DNA from: CBIHON01 sp966211965
Lineage (GTDB): Bacteria; Pseudomonadota; Gammaproteobacteria; Burkholderiales; Burkholderiaceae_D
DNA: 64,000 nucleotides
Assembly: GCA_966211965.1 (NCBI GenBank)
Contig: CBIHON010000001.1
Coordinates: forward strand, 1-64,000
Direction: 5' to 3'
Positions 50,972 to 58,212 of the stretch are shown one piece after another; position 1 is the first letter of the stretch; each line of letters begins with the position of its first letter. A program made the position numbers and the translations under genes. The notes under the pieces are model-generated. The model was not told where the DNA came from, did not search any database, and saw only the letters and a program-made list of their open reading frames with translations.

Positions 50972-52063
50972 ATGAGTCTCAAATGCGGCATCGTCGGCCT
51001 GCCTAACGTCGGCAAATCCACCCTCTTCAACGCGCTCACCAAGGCCGGCATCCCTGCGGAAAATTATCCGTTCTGCACCATCGAGCCCAATGTCGGCGTG
51101 GTCGAGGTGCCCGACCCGCGTCTGAAAGCATTGGCAGAAATCGTCAAACCCGAACGCATCCAGAATGCCATCGTCGAATTCGTCGACATCGCCGGCCTGG
51201 TTGCAGGCGCCTCCAAGGGCGAAGGCCTGGGCAACCAGTTCCTGGCCCATATCCGCGAAACCGACGCGATCGTCAACGTGGTGCGCTGCTTCGAAGACGA
51301 CAATGTGATCCACGTCGCCGGCAAGATCAACCCGCTCGACGACATCGAAGTGATCCAGACCGAACTGGCCTTGGCCGACATGGGCACGGTCGAAAAAGCG
51401 ATCCACCGCGAGAACAAGAAAGCCCGTTCCGGCGACAAGGATGCGGCCAAACTGGTCGAACTGCTGGAACGCATCATGCCGCACCTGAACGATGCCAAGC
51501 CAGTGCGCGCGATGGGCCTGGATGCGGAACAAATGGCATTGATCAAGCCGCTGTGCCTGATCACCGCCAAACCGGCGATGTACGTCGGCAACGTGTCGGA
51601 AAGTGGCTTCACCAACAACCCGTTACTGGATCAATTAAGCGAATACGCCAAGTCGCAAAACGCCCCGTTGGTTGCGATCTGCGCATCGATCGAATCGGAA
51701 ATCGCCGATCTCGATGAAGAAGACAAGGATGCTTTCCTCGCCGATATGGGCATGGAAGAGCCGGGGCTGGATCGTCTGATCCGCGCGGCCTTCAAGCTAC
51801 TCGGCTTGCAGACTTATTTCACGGCGGGCGTGAAGGAAGTGCGTGCCTGGACCATCCACATTGGCGACACCGCGCCGCAGGCGGCTGGGGTAATCCATAC
51901 TGATTTTGAACGCGGCTTCATTCGGGCGCAAACCATTGCTTATGAAGACTTTATTGCTTACAAGGGCGAGCAAGGGGCAAAGGAAGCGGGCAAGATGCGG
52001 GCTGAAGGTAAAGAGTATGTGGTCAAGGATGGGGATGTGTTGAATTTCTTGTTTAACGTCTAA
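50972..52063 (+). CDS. ychF: Ribosome-binding ATPase YchF (Obg family)
   Basis: 363 residues, the canonical length. P-loop GLPNVGKST (residues 8-16), switch DIAGLVAGASKGEGLGNQFL, NVVRCFED and a C-terminal TGS domain (from about 280, LQTYFTAGVKEVRAW). Uses ATP in preference to GTP and binds ribosomes; implicated in oxidative stress control. The pth-ychF order is conserved. A terminator follows at 52109. Confidence 0.97.
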   Translation: MSLKCGIVGLPNVGKSTLFNALTKAGIPAENYPFCTIEPNVGVVEVPDPRLKALAEIVKPERIQNAIVEFVDIAGLVAGASKGEGLGNQFLAHIRETDAIVNVVRCFEDDNVIHVAGKINPLDDIEVIQTELALADMGTVEKAIHRENKKARSGDKDAAKLVELLERIMPHLNDAKPVRAMGLDAEQMALIKPLCLITAKPAMYVGNVSESGFTNNPLLDQLSEYAKSQNAPLVAICASIESEIADLDEEDKDAFLADMGMEEPGLDRLIRAAFKLLGLQTYFTAGVKEVRAWTIHIGDTAPQAAGVIHTDFERGFIRAQTIAYEDFIAYKGEQGAKEAGKMRAEGKEYVVKDGDVLNFLFNV

Positions 52064-52658
52064 CCCAAAGACATCATCTCACGGCGTTCCATAAAACATC
52101 CCCCCTCGAAAGCCCCGTAGTTACGGGGCTTTTTGTTGATAGCGCTGCCTTGCCGTTCCTTGCAATCGCATCCCAAAGCGAAGATGGAACGGATGGCCGA
52201 GCGGTACGGAGAGATGCTTGCTGACGATTTGTTGGCGCGCGTTTTCTCAAAACCGCGCCCTGCACCTCTTGGATAATGATCGAACCGAAGTTTGACGAAA
52301 CCCTCGGGAGCGACAACCATCCGGAAATTCCGGATAGTTCGTCAACGAGCTGCTGGAAGGTAGCCGCGCTAGCAAACCGCGGATGTATCTTCGGGCACGA
52401 GCACCTCCTCGAAGATGACGAGCAGTTCAATCCAAGGAGATAAGCGCGCCGTGCCTGACTTGCCACTCAAACTCGCCGCACATTAGGGTTTTGATGATTT
52501 GTTATCTATATGCTACGCTCGCACCCTCATCAATCGTATAAAAAAGCGGGCACAAATATGTGCTGCATTCAAGCGATTTACCGACAAATCAACTCGCCAA
52601 GACCCCAGACTCCGCTCCGGCGGTCAACCATGTAACGCCAACTTTAAAAGAGGGAAAA
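52064..52658. other. Degraded intergenic region after ychF (595 bp)
   Basis: After the ychF terminator (52109-52134) I find no intact gene. On the minus strand pieces of continuous reading frame exist in different frames (for example GLVDELSG and AIARNG segments, 52140-52450), but with stops in every frame, resembling a decayed gene. The last 100 bp lead into the broken RlpA-like gene. Confidence 0.4.
52109..52134 (+). terminator. Rho-independent terminator of ychF
   Basis: Stem AAAGCCCCGTA-GT-TACGGGGCTTT with a T-run, 46 bp past the ychF stop. Confidence 0.85.
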
Positions 52659-53209
52659 ATGGGATTTCCAGATTCCGGCAAAGCATCCACTTATGCGGAC
52701 TCGTTTGTAGGACGTCCTACTTCCAGCGGCGATATCTACTCGCACAACGAAGATACCGCCGCATTGCTGCCCAGAGAGCGCTAGTACGACCTGCCGATGG
52801 GCACTCGCCTGCGGCTTACTTACTAGAGCAGTTTCAGCCTGACTGTACAGGAGCCAAGGTTGAGCCGAGAAGCGCAACCGTACGAATGGTACGGTGAGCA
52901 TCGCAGGCGCAAGATTGGCCGTGTACGGTCAGGATGAAACTGCTCTAAGGGCGACAGATCGTCGTGAAGGTCAATGACCGCGGCGCCGGCAAAACGATAA
53001 AAGACAAAGCCACCGGGGAAAAAATCACCGTCGACGACGGCCGGGTGCTCGACCTCAGCCGGGCAGCTTACGCTTACCTGATAGGCAAAGCGACCAACAC
53101 GATCACGAACGCCAATGCCGGCGTGATCGACCTTGAGGGAATCCTGATAGTGCCGCCCTCCACGCCATTCGGTCCGGTCGGCCAACCCGGAAAAGGCGAC
53201 AAGCAATGA
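52659..53209 (+). pseudogene. Broken RlpA/DPBB-like gene, interrupted by stops and a palindromic element
   Basis: Reading from ATG 52659 (AGAGGG upstream) gives GKASTYADSFVGRPTSSGDI, then TAALLPRER, a TAG (52782-52784) in a place where a Trp would be expected, YDLPMGTRLRLTY, then the 124-bp element at 52824-52947. After it the same frame resumes: GRQIVVKVNDRGAG, DGRVLDLSRAAYAYL and AGVIDLEGILIV. This order (GxASxY, TSG, AALLP, P-GT-RL, VKVNDRG, DLSRAA) is that of the double-psi beta-barrel of RlpA-type lytic transglycosylases. Removing the element and one TA restores the frame but leaves the TAG and a TAA at the junction. There is no signal peptide. It overlaps the following secreted-protein gene by 4 bp. 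Confidence 0.7.
52824..52947. mobile_element. MITE-like element, family A copy 1 (inside the broken gene)
   Basis: 124 bp counting the TA at each end. Ends TAGAGCAGTTTCAGCC and GGATGAAACTGCTCTA are near-perfect inverted repeats; TA at both ends is the target duplication expected for Tc1/mariner-IS630-type elements. Internal hairpin CCGTAC-GAAT-GGTACGG. No ORF inside. Highly similar to the copy at 56158-56278. Confidence 0.8.
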
Positions 53210-53778
53210 AATACCTGCCCATCTTGTTTTTGAGCGCGCATCTCATGTGCGCAACGGCGGCAACGCCCGATTCGGCCTCTGTTGCCTTGAGCGAACCGCT
53301 GAAGAACGTGGTGTTTTCGCCGGTCGCCGAACTGCATATCATTGGCGTGGACAAGGACGATGACAGGCAATTACGTTGGGTCACTTGGGGTGAAAGAACG
53401 GATCAGTCCAGCATTGCCCGGCTGATGGTCGTCAGCAATTCTGCTCAAAGCCCCAACACCCTGTCTTCGGTAGAAAGGCGGGATGCTTATGCGCCAGCCA
53501 TCGTCCGGGCACACCCGTGGCGTTATGGAAAACATCCGGTGCTGGCATGGACTTATCAGCAGGGAGCCGCCGCGCAGACGCTGGAGCTGTATGGCCTGGA
53601 CGACAAGGATCAACTGGTAAAGCTCGATGAGGTGTCTGGCGCACTGATCGAGTGGAGCGTCAACAAGCAGGGGAAAATGCTGGCGAACATTTATGAACAA
53701 GCCAACGCCCGGCTGACTGCGAGTTGTTATGGCTGGCAGGAGAAGCAGCATAAATTGGCCGAGGTCTCTTGCCGTTAG
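53206..53778 (+). CDS. Secreted protein of unknown function, coupled to the broken RlpA-like gene
   Basis: 190 residues. A clear Sec signal peptide of about 19 residues (MKYLPILFLSAHLMCATAA). The mature part has no recognised domain. It contains Trp-rich stretches (RQLRWVTWGE, RAHPWRYGKHPVLAWTYQQGA, LIEWSVNK) and two Cys near the C-terminus (CYGWQ, VSCR). Its ATG overlaps the end of the RlpA-like gene by 4 bp (ATGA), so the two were once one translational unit. A periplasmic partner or protective protein is one possibility, unproven. Confidence 0.65.
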   Translation: MKYLPILFLSAHLMCATAATPDSASVALSEPLKNVVFSPVAELHIIGVDKDDDRQLRWVTWGERTDQSSIARLMVVSNSAQSPNTLSSVERRDAYAPAIVRAHPWRYGKHPVLAWTYQQGAAAQTLELYGLDDKDQLVKLDEVSGALIEWSVNKQGKMLANIYEQANARLTASCYGWQEKQHKLAEVSCR

Positions 53779-54121
53779 AGCGGCTAGAGCGGTTTGACGC
53801 TCAGCGTAAGGTGCAGTCAGAGCCCAAGAACCAGCCGCACATCAGCGACAGTAATCGTGTCGATGGCCATCCGGCATCACCTCCTCCCGCGCCTCGTGCG
53901 TGCGGAGCTTAGCCCCCCGCAAGAGTGTCCTGAGCTTGGGCCTGTATGGCCCGATCGGCAATCCGGTCCGGCGAAGCGGCTGCAACTATCGCAGCGCTGC
54001 GCACGGCAGAACCGGTGCATCATCGCGGTACGCTTCGCGCAATGAAATTGAGGAGCCGATGCTCGATCATTCAATGGTGCATAATCCACGGATCATTAAT
54101 TACCCACCTTCTTTCAACATC
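53779..54121. other. Intergenic region before the MOSC gene (343 bp)
   Basis: Starts with TAGAGCGGTTTGAC, similar to the left end of family A elements, but no matching right end is found. No supported gene. The MOSC frame is open back to 53900; its codons there do not look like protein. Confidence 0.4.
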
Positions 54122-54973
54122 ATGCCCATCCTCACCGAACTCAACCTCTACCCCATCAAATCCTGCGCCGGCATTTCCCTGCGCGAAGCCGTCGTCACCG
54201 AGGCCGGCCTGATGAGCGAACATATCTACGATCGCGAATGGATGGTGGTCGATGAGCAAGGCAACTTCCTGACCCAGCGCGAGCATCCGACGATGGCCTT
54301 GATCGTTCCCCGGATCAAGGGCGCCATGCTGGAGTTGCGCGCGCCAGGCATGCTGCGGCTTGAGATTCCGCTCGATCTGGCCGATCCGGACAAAGCGCCG
54401 ACGCGGGAAGTGCGGGTCTGGCGGGACACGGTCAAAGCCTATGACTGCGATGACACGACTGCAGCCTGGTTCTCGAATGCACTCGGCACGCCCTGCCGGC
54501 TGGTGCGTTTTCACCCGCACGCGAAACGTTTGGCCAACAAGCAGTGGACCGGCGATATCGACGTGTCGACCATGTTTTCCGACGGCTTTCCGATGCTGGT
54601 TATTTCGGAAGCATCGCTGGACGATTTAAATCAGAAATTGTCCGCGCAAGGACGCGCCGCGCTGCCGATGAATCGCTTCCGTCCGAATCTCGTCATCAAG
54701 GGCGTGGAGGCTTTCGAGGAAGACTATGCGGATTCGATCAAGCTCGGCGGCGCGACCTTGAAACCGGTCAAGCCTTGCCCGCGCTGCCCAATTCCTTCGA
54801 TCGATCAAGCCACCGGTATCGTCGGGCCGAGCCCGCTCGACATCCTGCAAACCTATCGCGCCAATCCGCGTGTCGATGGCGGCATCACCTTTGGCATGAA
54901 TGCGATTTTGCTGGAAGGCGAAGGTCAGATATTGCGCGTCGGACAGGAAGTGGAAATCGAACTGGCGTTCTGA
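54122..54973 (+). CDS. MOSC domain protein (YcbX/mARC-like)
   Basis: 283 residues. N-terminal MOSC_N beta-barrel (LTELNLYPIKSCAGISLREA, a typical opening) followed by the MOSC domain (from about 130), with the conserved Cys in KPCPRCPIPSIDQATG which in mARC/YcbX ligates molybdenum cofactor. YcbX uses Moco and an electron partner to reduce N-hydroxylated bases. This protein has no ferredoxin domain of its own, so a separate reductase would be needed. Start ATG 54122 (MPILTELNLYPIK). The DGC gene follows after 77 bp. Confidence 0.9.
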   Translation: MPILTELNLYPIKSCAGISLREAVVTEAGLMSEHIYDREWMVVDEQGNFLTQREHPTMALIVPRIKGAMLELRAPGMLRLEIPLDLADPDKAPTREVRVWRDTVKAYDCDDTTAAWFSNALGTPCRLVRFHPHAKRLANKQWTGDIDVSTMFSDGFPMLVISEASLDDLNQKLSAQGRAALPMNRFRPNLVIKGVEAFEEDYADSIKLGGATLKPVKPCPRCPIPSIDQATGIVGPSPLDILQTYRANPRVDGGITFGMNAILLEGEGQILRVGQEVEIELAF

Positions 54974-55050
54974 GTTGCGACCATCCAGGCTCCGGGGTAG
55001 TATTCCGGCGAGGCAGTCAATTGTCTGCGACCAACCCGGAGCGGCTATCG

Positions 55051-56145
55051 ATGTTGAATACGCTATCTGCGGAAAACCTGCAATTGCGCGCGCAGTTGAA
55101 GACGCTCGTGGAGCAGGCGCGCCGCAATGAGGAAATCATGCGACGCCACCAGGCTTTCGACTTGGCATTCATCGGCGCTGGCAGCTTCAGCGAACTCATC
55201 AAAAGCATTTTTCAAACGCTCACCGCATCGTCCGAACTGGATGTCACGACGCTGGCGCTGATCGACTCCGATTACAGCATCAGACGCATGCTGGCCGATC
55301 TGCAAATCCATTTGAACGAGTACCCGAATCTGCTGTTCCTGCAGGAAGAAGCCGAGCTGGGCGAATTGCACGAACACCTGCAAAAGCCCGTATTAGGCCG
55401 CTATGCCGAACAGCTCCACGGGCCGATGTTTCCGGAGCCGGTCAGCATTCCGGCCAGCGTGGCGATCATGCCGCTGCTGCGCAATCATCGCTTGATCGGC
55501 ACGCTCAATCTGGGCAGTTTTCACGAGTCGCGTTTCGTGCCGAACATGGCCACCGATTTCGTCGAGCACTTGGCTTCGATCATCGCGATCTGCCTCGAAA
55601 ACGTGATCACCCAGGAGCGCCTGAAACATATCGGATTGACCGACCCGCTGACCGGCGTCCACAACCGGCGCTATGTCGAACGGAGGTTGCTGGAAGAAAT
55701 CGGCCGTACGCAGCGCCAAGGTCATGCCTTGTCCTGCCTGTTCATCGATATCGATCACTTCAAGAAAATCAACGACCGTTTCGGCCATCAGGGCGGCGAT
55801 GAAATTCTGCGCGAAGTCGCGGGCCGCATCAAAGCCGAGTTGCGCTTGAGCGATGCGCTCGGGCGCTTCGGCGGGGAAGAATTCGTAGTCCTGCTGATCG
55901 ATGCCGAACTGCCCGATGCGGTCAGCGTGGCGGAACGAATCCGCGCCAGCATCGCGGAGCAACCGCTGACAATCGGCAGTGGAGAATCGGTCAGTTTTAC
56001 GGTATCGATCGGCGCCGCCAAACTCGGTATGCCGGCGCGTGCCGATGCGGCGGAAGCTGTAGCGAAGGAATTCATCGCCAGCGCCGATCAAGCGCTGTAC
56101 CAAGCCAAAGCCGGCGGCCGGAACAAGGTGATCAGCGCCGGCTGA
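55051..56145 (+). CDS. DUF484/GAF-like sensor with diguanylate cyclase domain
   Basis: 364 residues. N-terminal helix-rich part with coiled coil (MLNTLSAENLQLRAQLKTLVEQARRNEEI), a GAF-like DUF484 region (about 45-190), then a GGDEF domain (about 205-360) with the intact active site RFGGEEF and an inhibitory I-site RLSD five residues before it. It therefore should make cyclic di-GMP from two GTP with feedback inhibition. No membrane helix: cytoplasmic. The ATG is at 55051; a longer open frame runs back into the MOSC gene. No EAL or HD-GYP partner nearby. Confidence 0.9.
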   Translation: MLNTLSAENLQLRAQLKTLVEQARRNEEIMRRHQAFDLAFIGAGSFSELIKSIFQTLTASSELDVTTLALIDSDYSIRRMLADLQIHLNEYPNLLFLQEEAELGELHEHLQKPVLGRYAEQLHGPMFPEPVSIPASVAIMPLLRNHRLIGTLNLGSFHESRFVPNMATDFVEHLASIIAICLENVITQERLKHIGLTDPLTGVHNRRYVERRLLEEIGRTQRQGHALSCLFIDIDHFKKINDRFGHQGGDEILREVAGRIKAELRLSDALGRFGGEEFVVLLIDAELPDAVSVAERIRASIAEQPLTIGSGESVSFTVSIGAAKLGMPARADAAEAVAKEFIASADQALYQAKAGGRNKVISAG

Positions 56146-56498
56146 GCGCATTCCTCTTAGAGCATTTTTAGCCTGACCGTGCGGAGTCAAGGTCAGGCCG
56201 AGGAGCGGACGCGTACAGGCGTACGCCGAGCACCGGAGACCTGAGATTGGCCCGTACGGTCAAGCTAAAAATGCTCTATACCAATTCTCGTAAAAAAACA
56301 TAATAGGAAAATCGATGGATTTTTTCGGCTGGCAAGGGTGCAGCAGGGGTTTTCGCGTCGCATGCGATGCGCCTGCGGAACAGCCTGTGCCTGCGAGCGC
56401 AGGCGCGTGCTGCAAGCCTGAGGAGGCCGCATGGCGAGCCATGCAACGACGAACAACGCAGCCAAGCGGAAAAAGACGCGATTTAACTATTATATTTT
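56146..56498. other. DGC-ferredoxin intergenic region filled by two palindromic elements
   Basis: 353 bp without a gene. Holds the family A element at 56158-56278 and, 2 bp on, another inverted-repeat element at 56281-56512. Nothing else is visible. Confidence 0.6.
56158..56278. mobile_element. MITE-like element, family A copy 2
   Basis: 121 bp counting terminal TA. Ends TAGAGCATTTTTAGC and GCTAAAAATGCTCTA are perfect inverted repeats. It shares the inner sequence of the copy at 52824 (CCTGAC.GT, CAAGGT, GCCGAG.AGCG, GAGATTGGCC.GTACGGTCA), but the arms and the inner hairpin (GCGTAC-AGGC-GTACGC) differ while staying paired. Confidence 0.8.
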
Positions 56499-56512
56499 TT
56501 ACGAGGATTGGG
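56281..56512. repeat. MITE-like inverted-repeat element (232 bp) overlapping the ferredoxin stop codon
   Basis: Left arm CCAATTCTCGTAAAAAAA.. (56281-56314) and reversed right arm CCAATCCTCGTAAAAAAT.. (56512-56480), about 34 bp with few mismatches. The core has further palindromes (CCTGCG-AG-CGCAGG, GCATGGC-GA-GCCATGC). The right arm contains the final codons and TAA of the ferredoxin gene. Confidence 0.7.
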
Positions 56513-56783
56513 ATGATTTTGCATCGCCCTGCTTCAAGACAGCCTGCAGTCCCTCGTACTTGGCCTGCAATTGCTCTTTGCTCTCGCGCCACGCCGGATC
56601 GAAGGGGATGCAGTCCACCGGGCAGACTTGCTGGCATTGCGGCTCGTCGAAATGCCCGACGCATTCGGTGCATTTGTTCGGGTCGATCTCATAGATTTCG
56701 GGGCCCATTGAAATCGCGTCGTTCGGGCACTCGGGCTCGCATACGTCGCAATTGATGCATTGGTCGGTGATCATCAGCGCCAT
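56499..56783 (-). CDS. fdxA: 2[4Fe-4S] ferredoxin, YfhL type
   Basis: 94 residues. Two cluster-binding motifs, CINCDVCEPECP and C-TEC-x(8)-CQQVCPVDC with the insertion between the second cluster's cysteines typical of YfhL/Alvin-type ferredoxins (CTECVGHFDEPQCQQVCPVDC). A helical C-terminal tail follows. Low-potential electron carrier in the cytoplasm; partner unknown. The last residues (SSQSS) and the TAA are inside the palindromic element at 56281-56512, so the natural C-terminus may have been changed. It lies 6 bp after coaD on the same strand. Confidence 0.9.
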   Translation of the reverse strand: MALMITDQCINCDVCEPECPNDAISMGPEIYEIDPNKCTECVGHFDEPQCQQVCPVDCIPFDPAWRESKEQLQAKYEGLQAVLKQGDAKSSQSS

Positions 56784-56789
56784 GGCAAA

Positions 56790-57278
56790 CTACTCTTCCA
56801 TCGCATGGATTTTTTCTTTCAGCCACTTCTCGACTGAAGGAAAAACGAATTTGGATACGTCGCCGCCCAGTACCGCGATCTCGCGCACGATGGTGCCGGA
56901 GATAAATTGATACTGATCTGAGGGAGTCAGGAACAAGGTTTCCACATCGGGCAGCAGATAGCGGTTCATACCCGCCATTTGGAATTCATATTCGAAGTCG
57001 GACACTGCACGCAAGCCGCGCACGATGACGCGCGCATCGTGGCGCCGCACAAAATCCTTCAACAACCCGGAAAAACTTTCGACCTGCACATTGGGGTAAT
57101 GTCCCAACACTTCATTGGCAATCGTAAGGCGCTCGTCGAGCGAAAAGAACGGCCTTTTGTTCTTGCTGTCGGCGACGCCGACGATCAGTTTGTCGAACAG
57201 GCCGGAGGCGCGGCGAACCAAATCTTCATGACCTCGCGTAAGCGGGTCGAATGTTCCTGGATAAACGGCTGTGACCAT
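56790..57278 (-). CDS. coaD: Phosphopantetheine adenylyltransferase
   Basis: 162 residues. Penultimate step of coenzyme A synthesis. Nucleotidyltransferase motif GTFDPLTRGHEDL (T/HxGH as TRGH), the RGLRAVSDFEYE motif and the ISGTIVREIA motif are all present. GGGAG precedes the ATG. Between rsmD and the ferredoxin gene on the same strand, the usual order rsmD-coaD-fdx. Confidence 0.97.
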   Translation of the reverse strand: MVTAVYPGTFDPLTRGHEDLVRRASGLFDKLIVGVADSKNKRPFFSLDERLTIANEVLGHYPNVQVESFSGLLKDFVRRHDARVIVRGLRAVSDFEYEFQMAGMNRYLLPDVETLFLTPSDQYQFISGTIVREIAVLGGDVSKFVFPSVEKWLKEKIHAMEE

Positions 57279-57324
57279 TATGACTCCCTAAAGATGTCGC
57301 CAAGCAAAACGGAATGTAGGGGCA

Positions 57325-57981
57325 TTATGCCTGAATTTCTGCTTTGATTTTGCGGCGCAACAAATGATAAAACACCATTCCGGCCTTGTCTGCGCGCAGC
57401 ACTTCCCAATCGGCCAGCCAATCCGGGGGCGCATCTCCCGCCAGCGGCATCTCGGCTTCGGCATAGACTAGACCGCCGGGCGCCAGTAAGCGTTCGCACA
57501 CCGGTAGCATTTTGGGTAGCCAATTCTGATGGTAAGGGGGATCCAGAAAAATCAGGTTGAAACGGGCACTGCCGATGCGCCCGGCCAATCCCTGTGCTAT
57601 CGACCAGGCATCGCCGCGCAGAATGCTGATCTGGTCGGCCCGCAATTTTTCCTTGCTTGCTTCCAGTTGCCGGACGGCAGGAATGTTTTCTTCCACCATC
57701 ACGACCCGTAGGGCTCCGCGGCTGGCCGCTTCAAAACCCAGGGCGCCGGTTCCGGCAAACAAGTCGAGACAAGCGACCTGAGACCACTGCCCATCCAGCA
57801 AATGGCCAAGCCAATTGAACACCGTCTCGCGCACCCGGTCGGGTGTAGGACGCAAGCCTTCGGCGTCGGGCACGGCAAGCGGCGTACGCTTCCACTGGCC
57901 GCCGATGATGCGGACCTGGTGTGCATGGGTGCCGCGGGCCGGACGTTTCGGTGCGTGTTTTTTACTCTGTTTTTTTTGCAT
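57325..57981 (-). CDS. rsmD: 16S rRNA (guanine966-N2)-methyltransferase
   Basis: 218 residues. Rossmann methyltransferase with SAM motif DLFAGTGALGFEAASRGA and the catalytic DPPY motif in LIFLDPPYHQNW. The N-terminal RIIGGQWKRTPLAVPDAEGLRPTPDRVRETVFNWL is the RsmD signature; a basic leader KKQSKKHAPKRPARGTH precedes it. ATG at 57981 lacks a clear ribosome site. First of rsmD-coaD-ferredoxin, after the M16 pair with a repeat in between. Confidence 0.94.
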   Translation of the reverse strand: MQKKQSKKHAPKRPARGTHAHQVRIIGGQWKRTPLAVPDAEGLRPTPDRVRETVFNWLGHLLDGQWSQVACLDLFAGTGALGFEAASRGALRVVMVEENIPAVRQLEASKEKLRADQISILRGDAWSIAQGLAGRIGSARFNLIFLDPPYHQNWLPKMLPVCERLLAPGGLVYAEAEMPLAGDAPPDWLADWEVLRADKAGMVFYHLLRRKIKAEIQA

Positions 57982-58110
57982 GGAGACGAAAGGGTTTTTA
58001 ATTGAATTTATAGACGATGGCAGGAGGCGGGAAGAACTTGCGGTCTGGCAGTCTATGACGGCGGGTTCCTGTTTTACCTATGGGTGGGCCTAACGTGGAC
58101 AAGCCTTTCC

Positions 58111-58187
58111 GTAGGATGGCCGCAACCCATCATGATCACCTGTATGGCCAATCTGATGGGGAATGCAAAAGGCCGCCCCATCCTGTC
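58111..58187. repeat. GTAGGATGG-type dispersed repeat, copy 3 (degenerate)
   Basis: GTAGGATGGCCGCAACCCATC at the left and GGCCGCCCCATCCTGTCC at the right, with GATGGGG inside. It lies between rsmD and the M16 peptidase gene stop, and relates to 31865-31931. Confidence 0.55.
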
Positions 58188-58212
58188 CAGCTGATCATTT
58201 TCATCAGTAGCG

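Noticed and set aside
53782..53830. TAGAGCGGTTTGAC, possibly a third family A element
   Set aside because: Only the left end resembles the family. No matching right arm or inner sequence was found.
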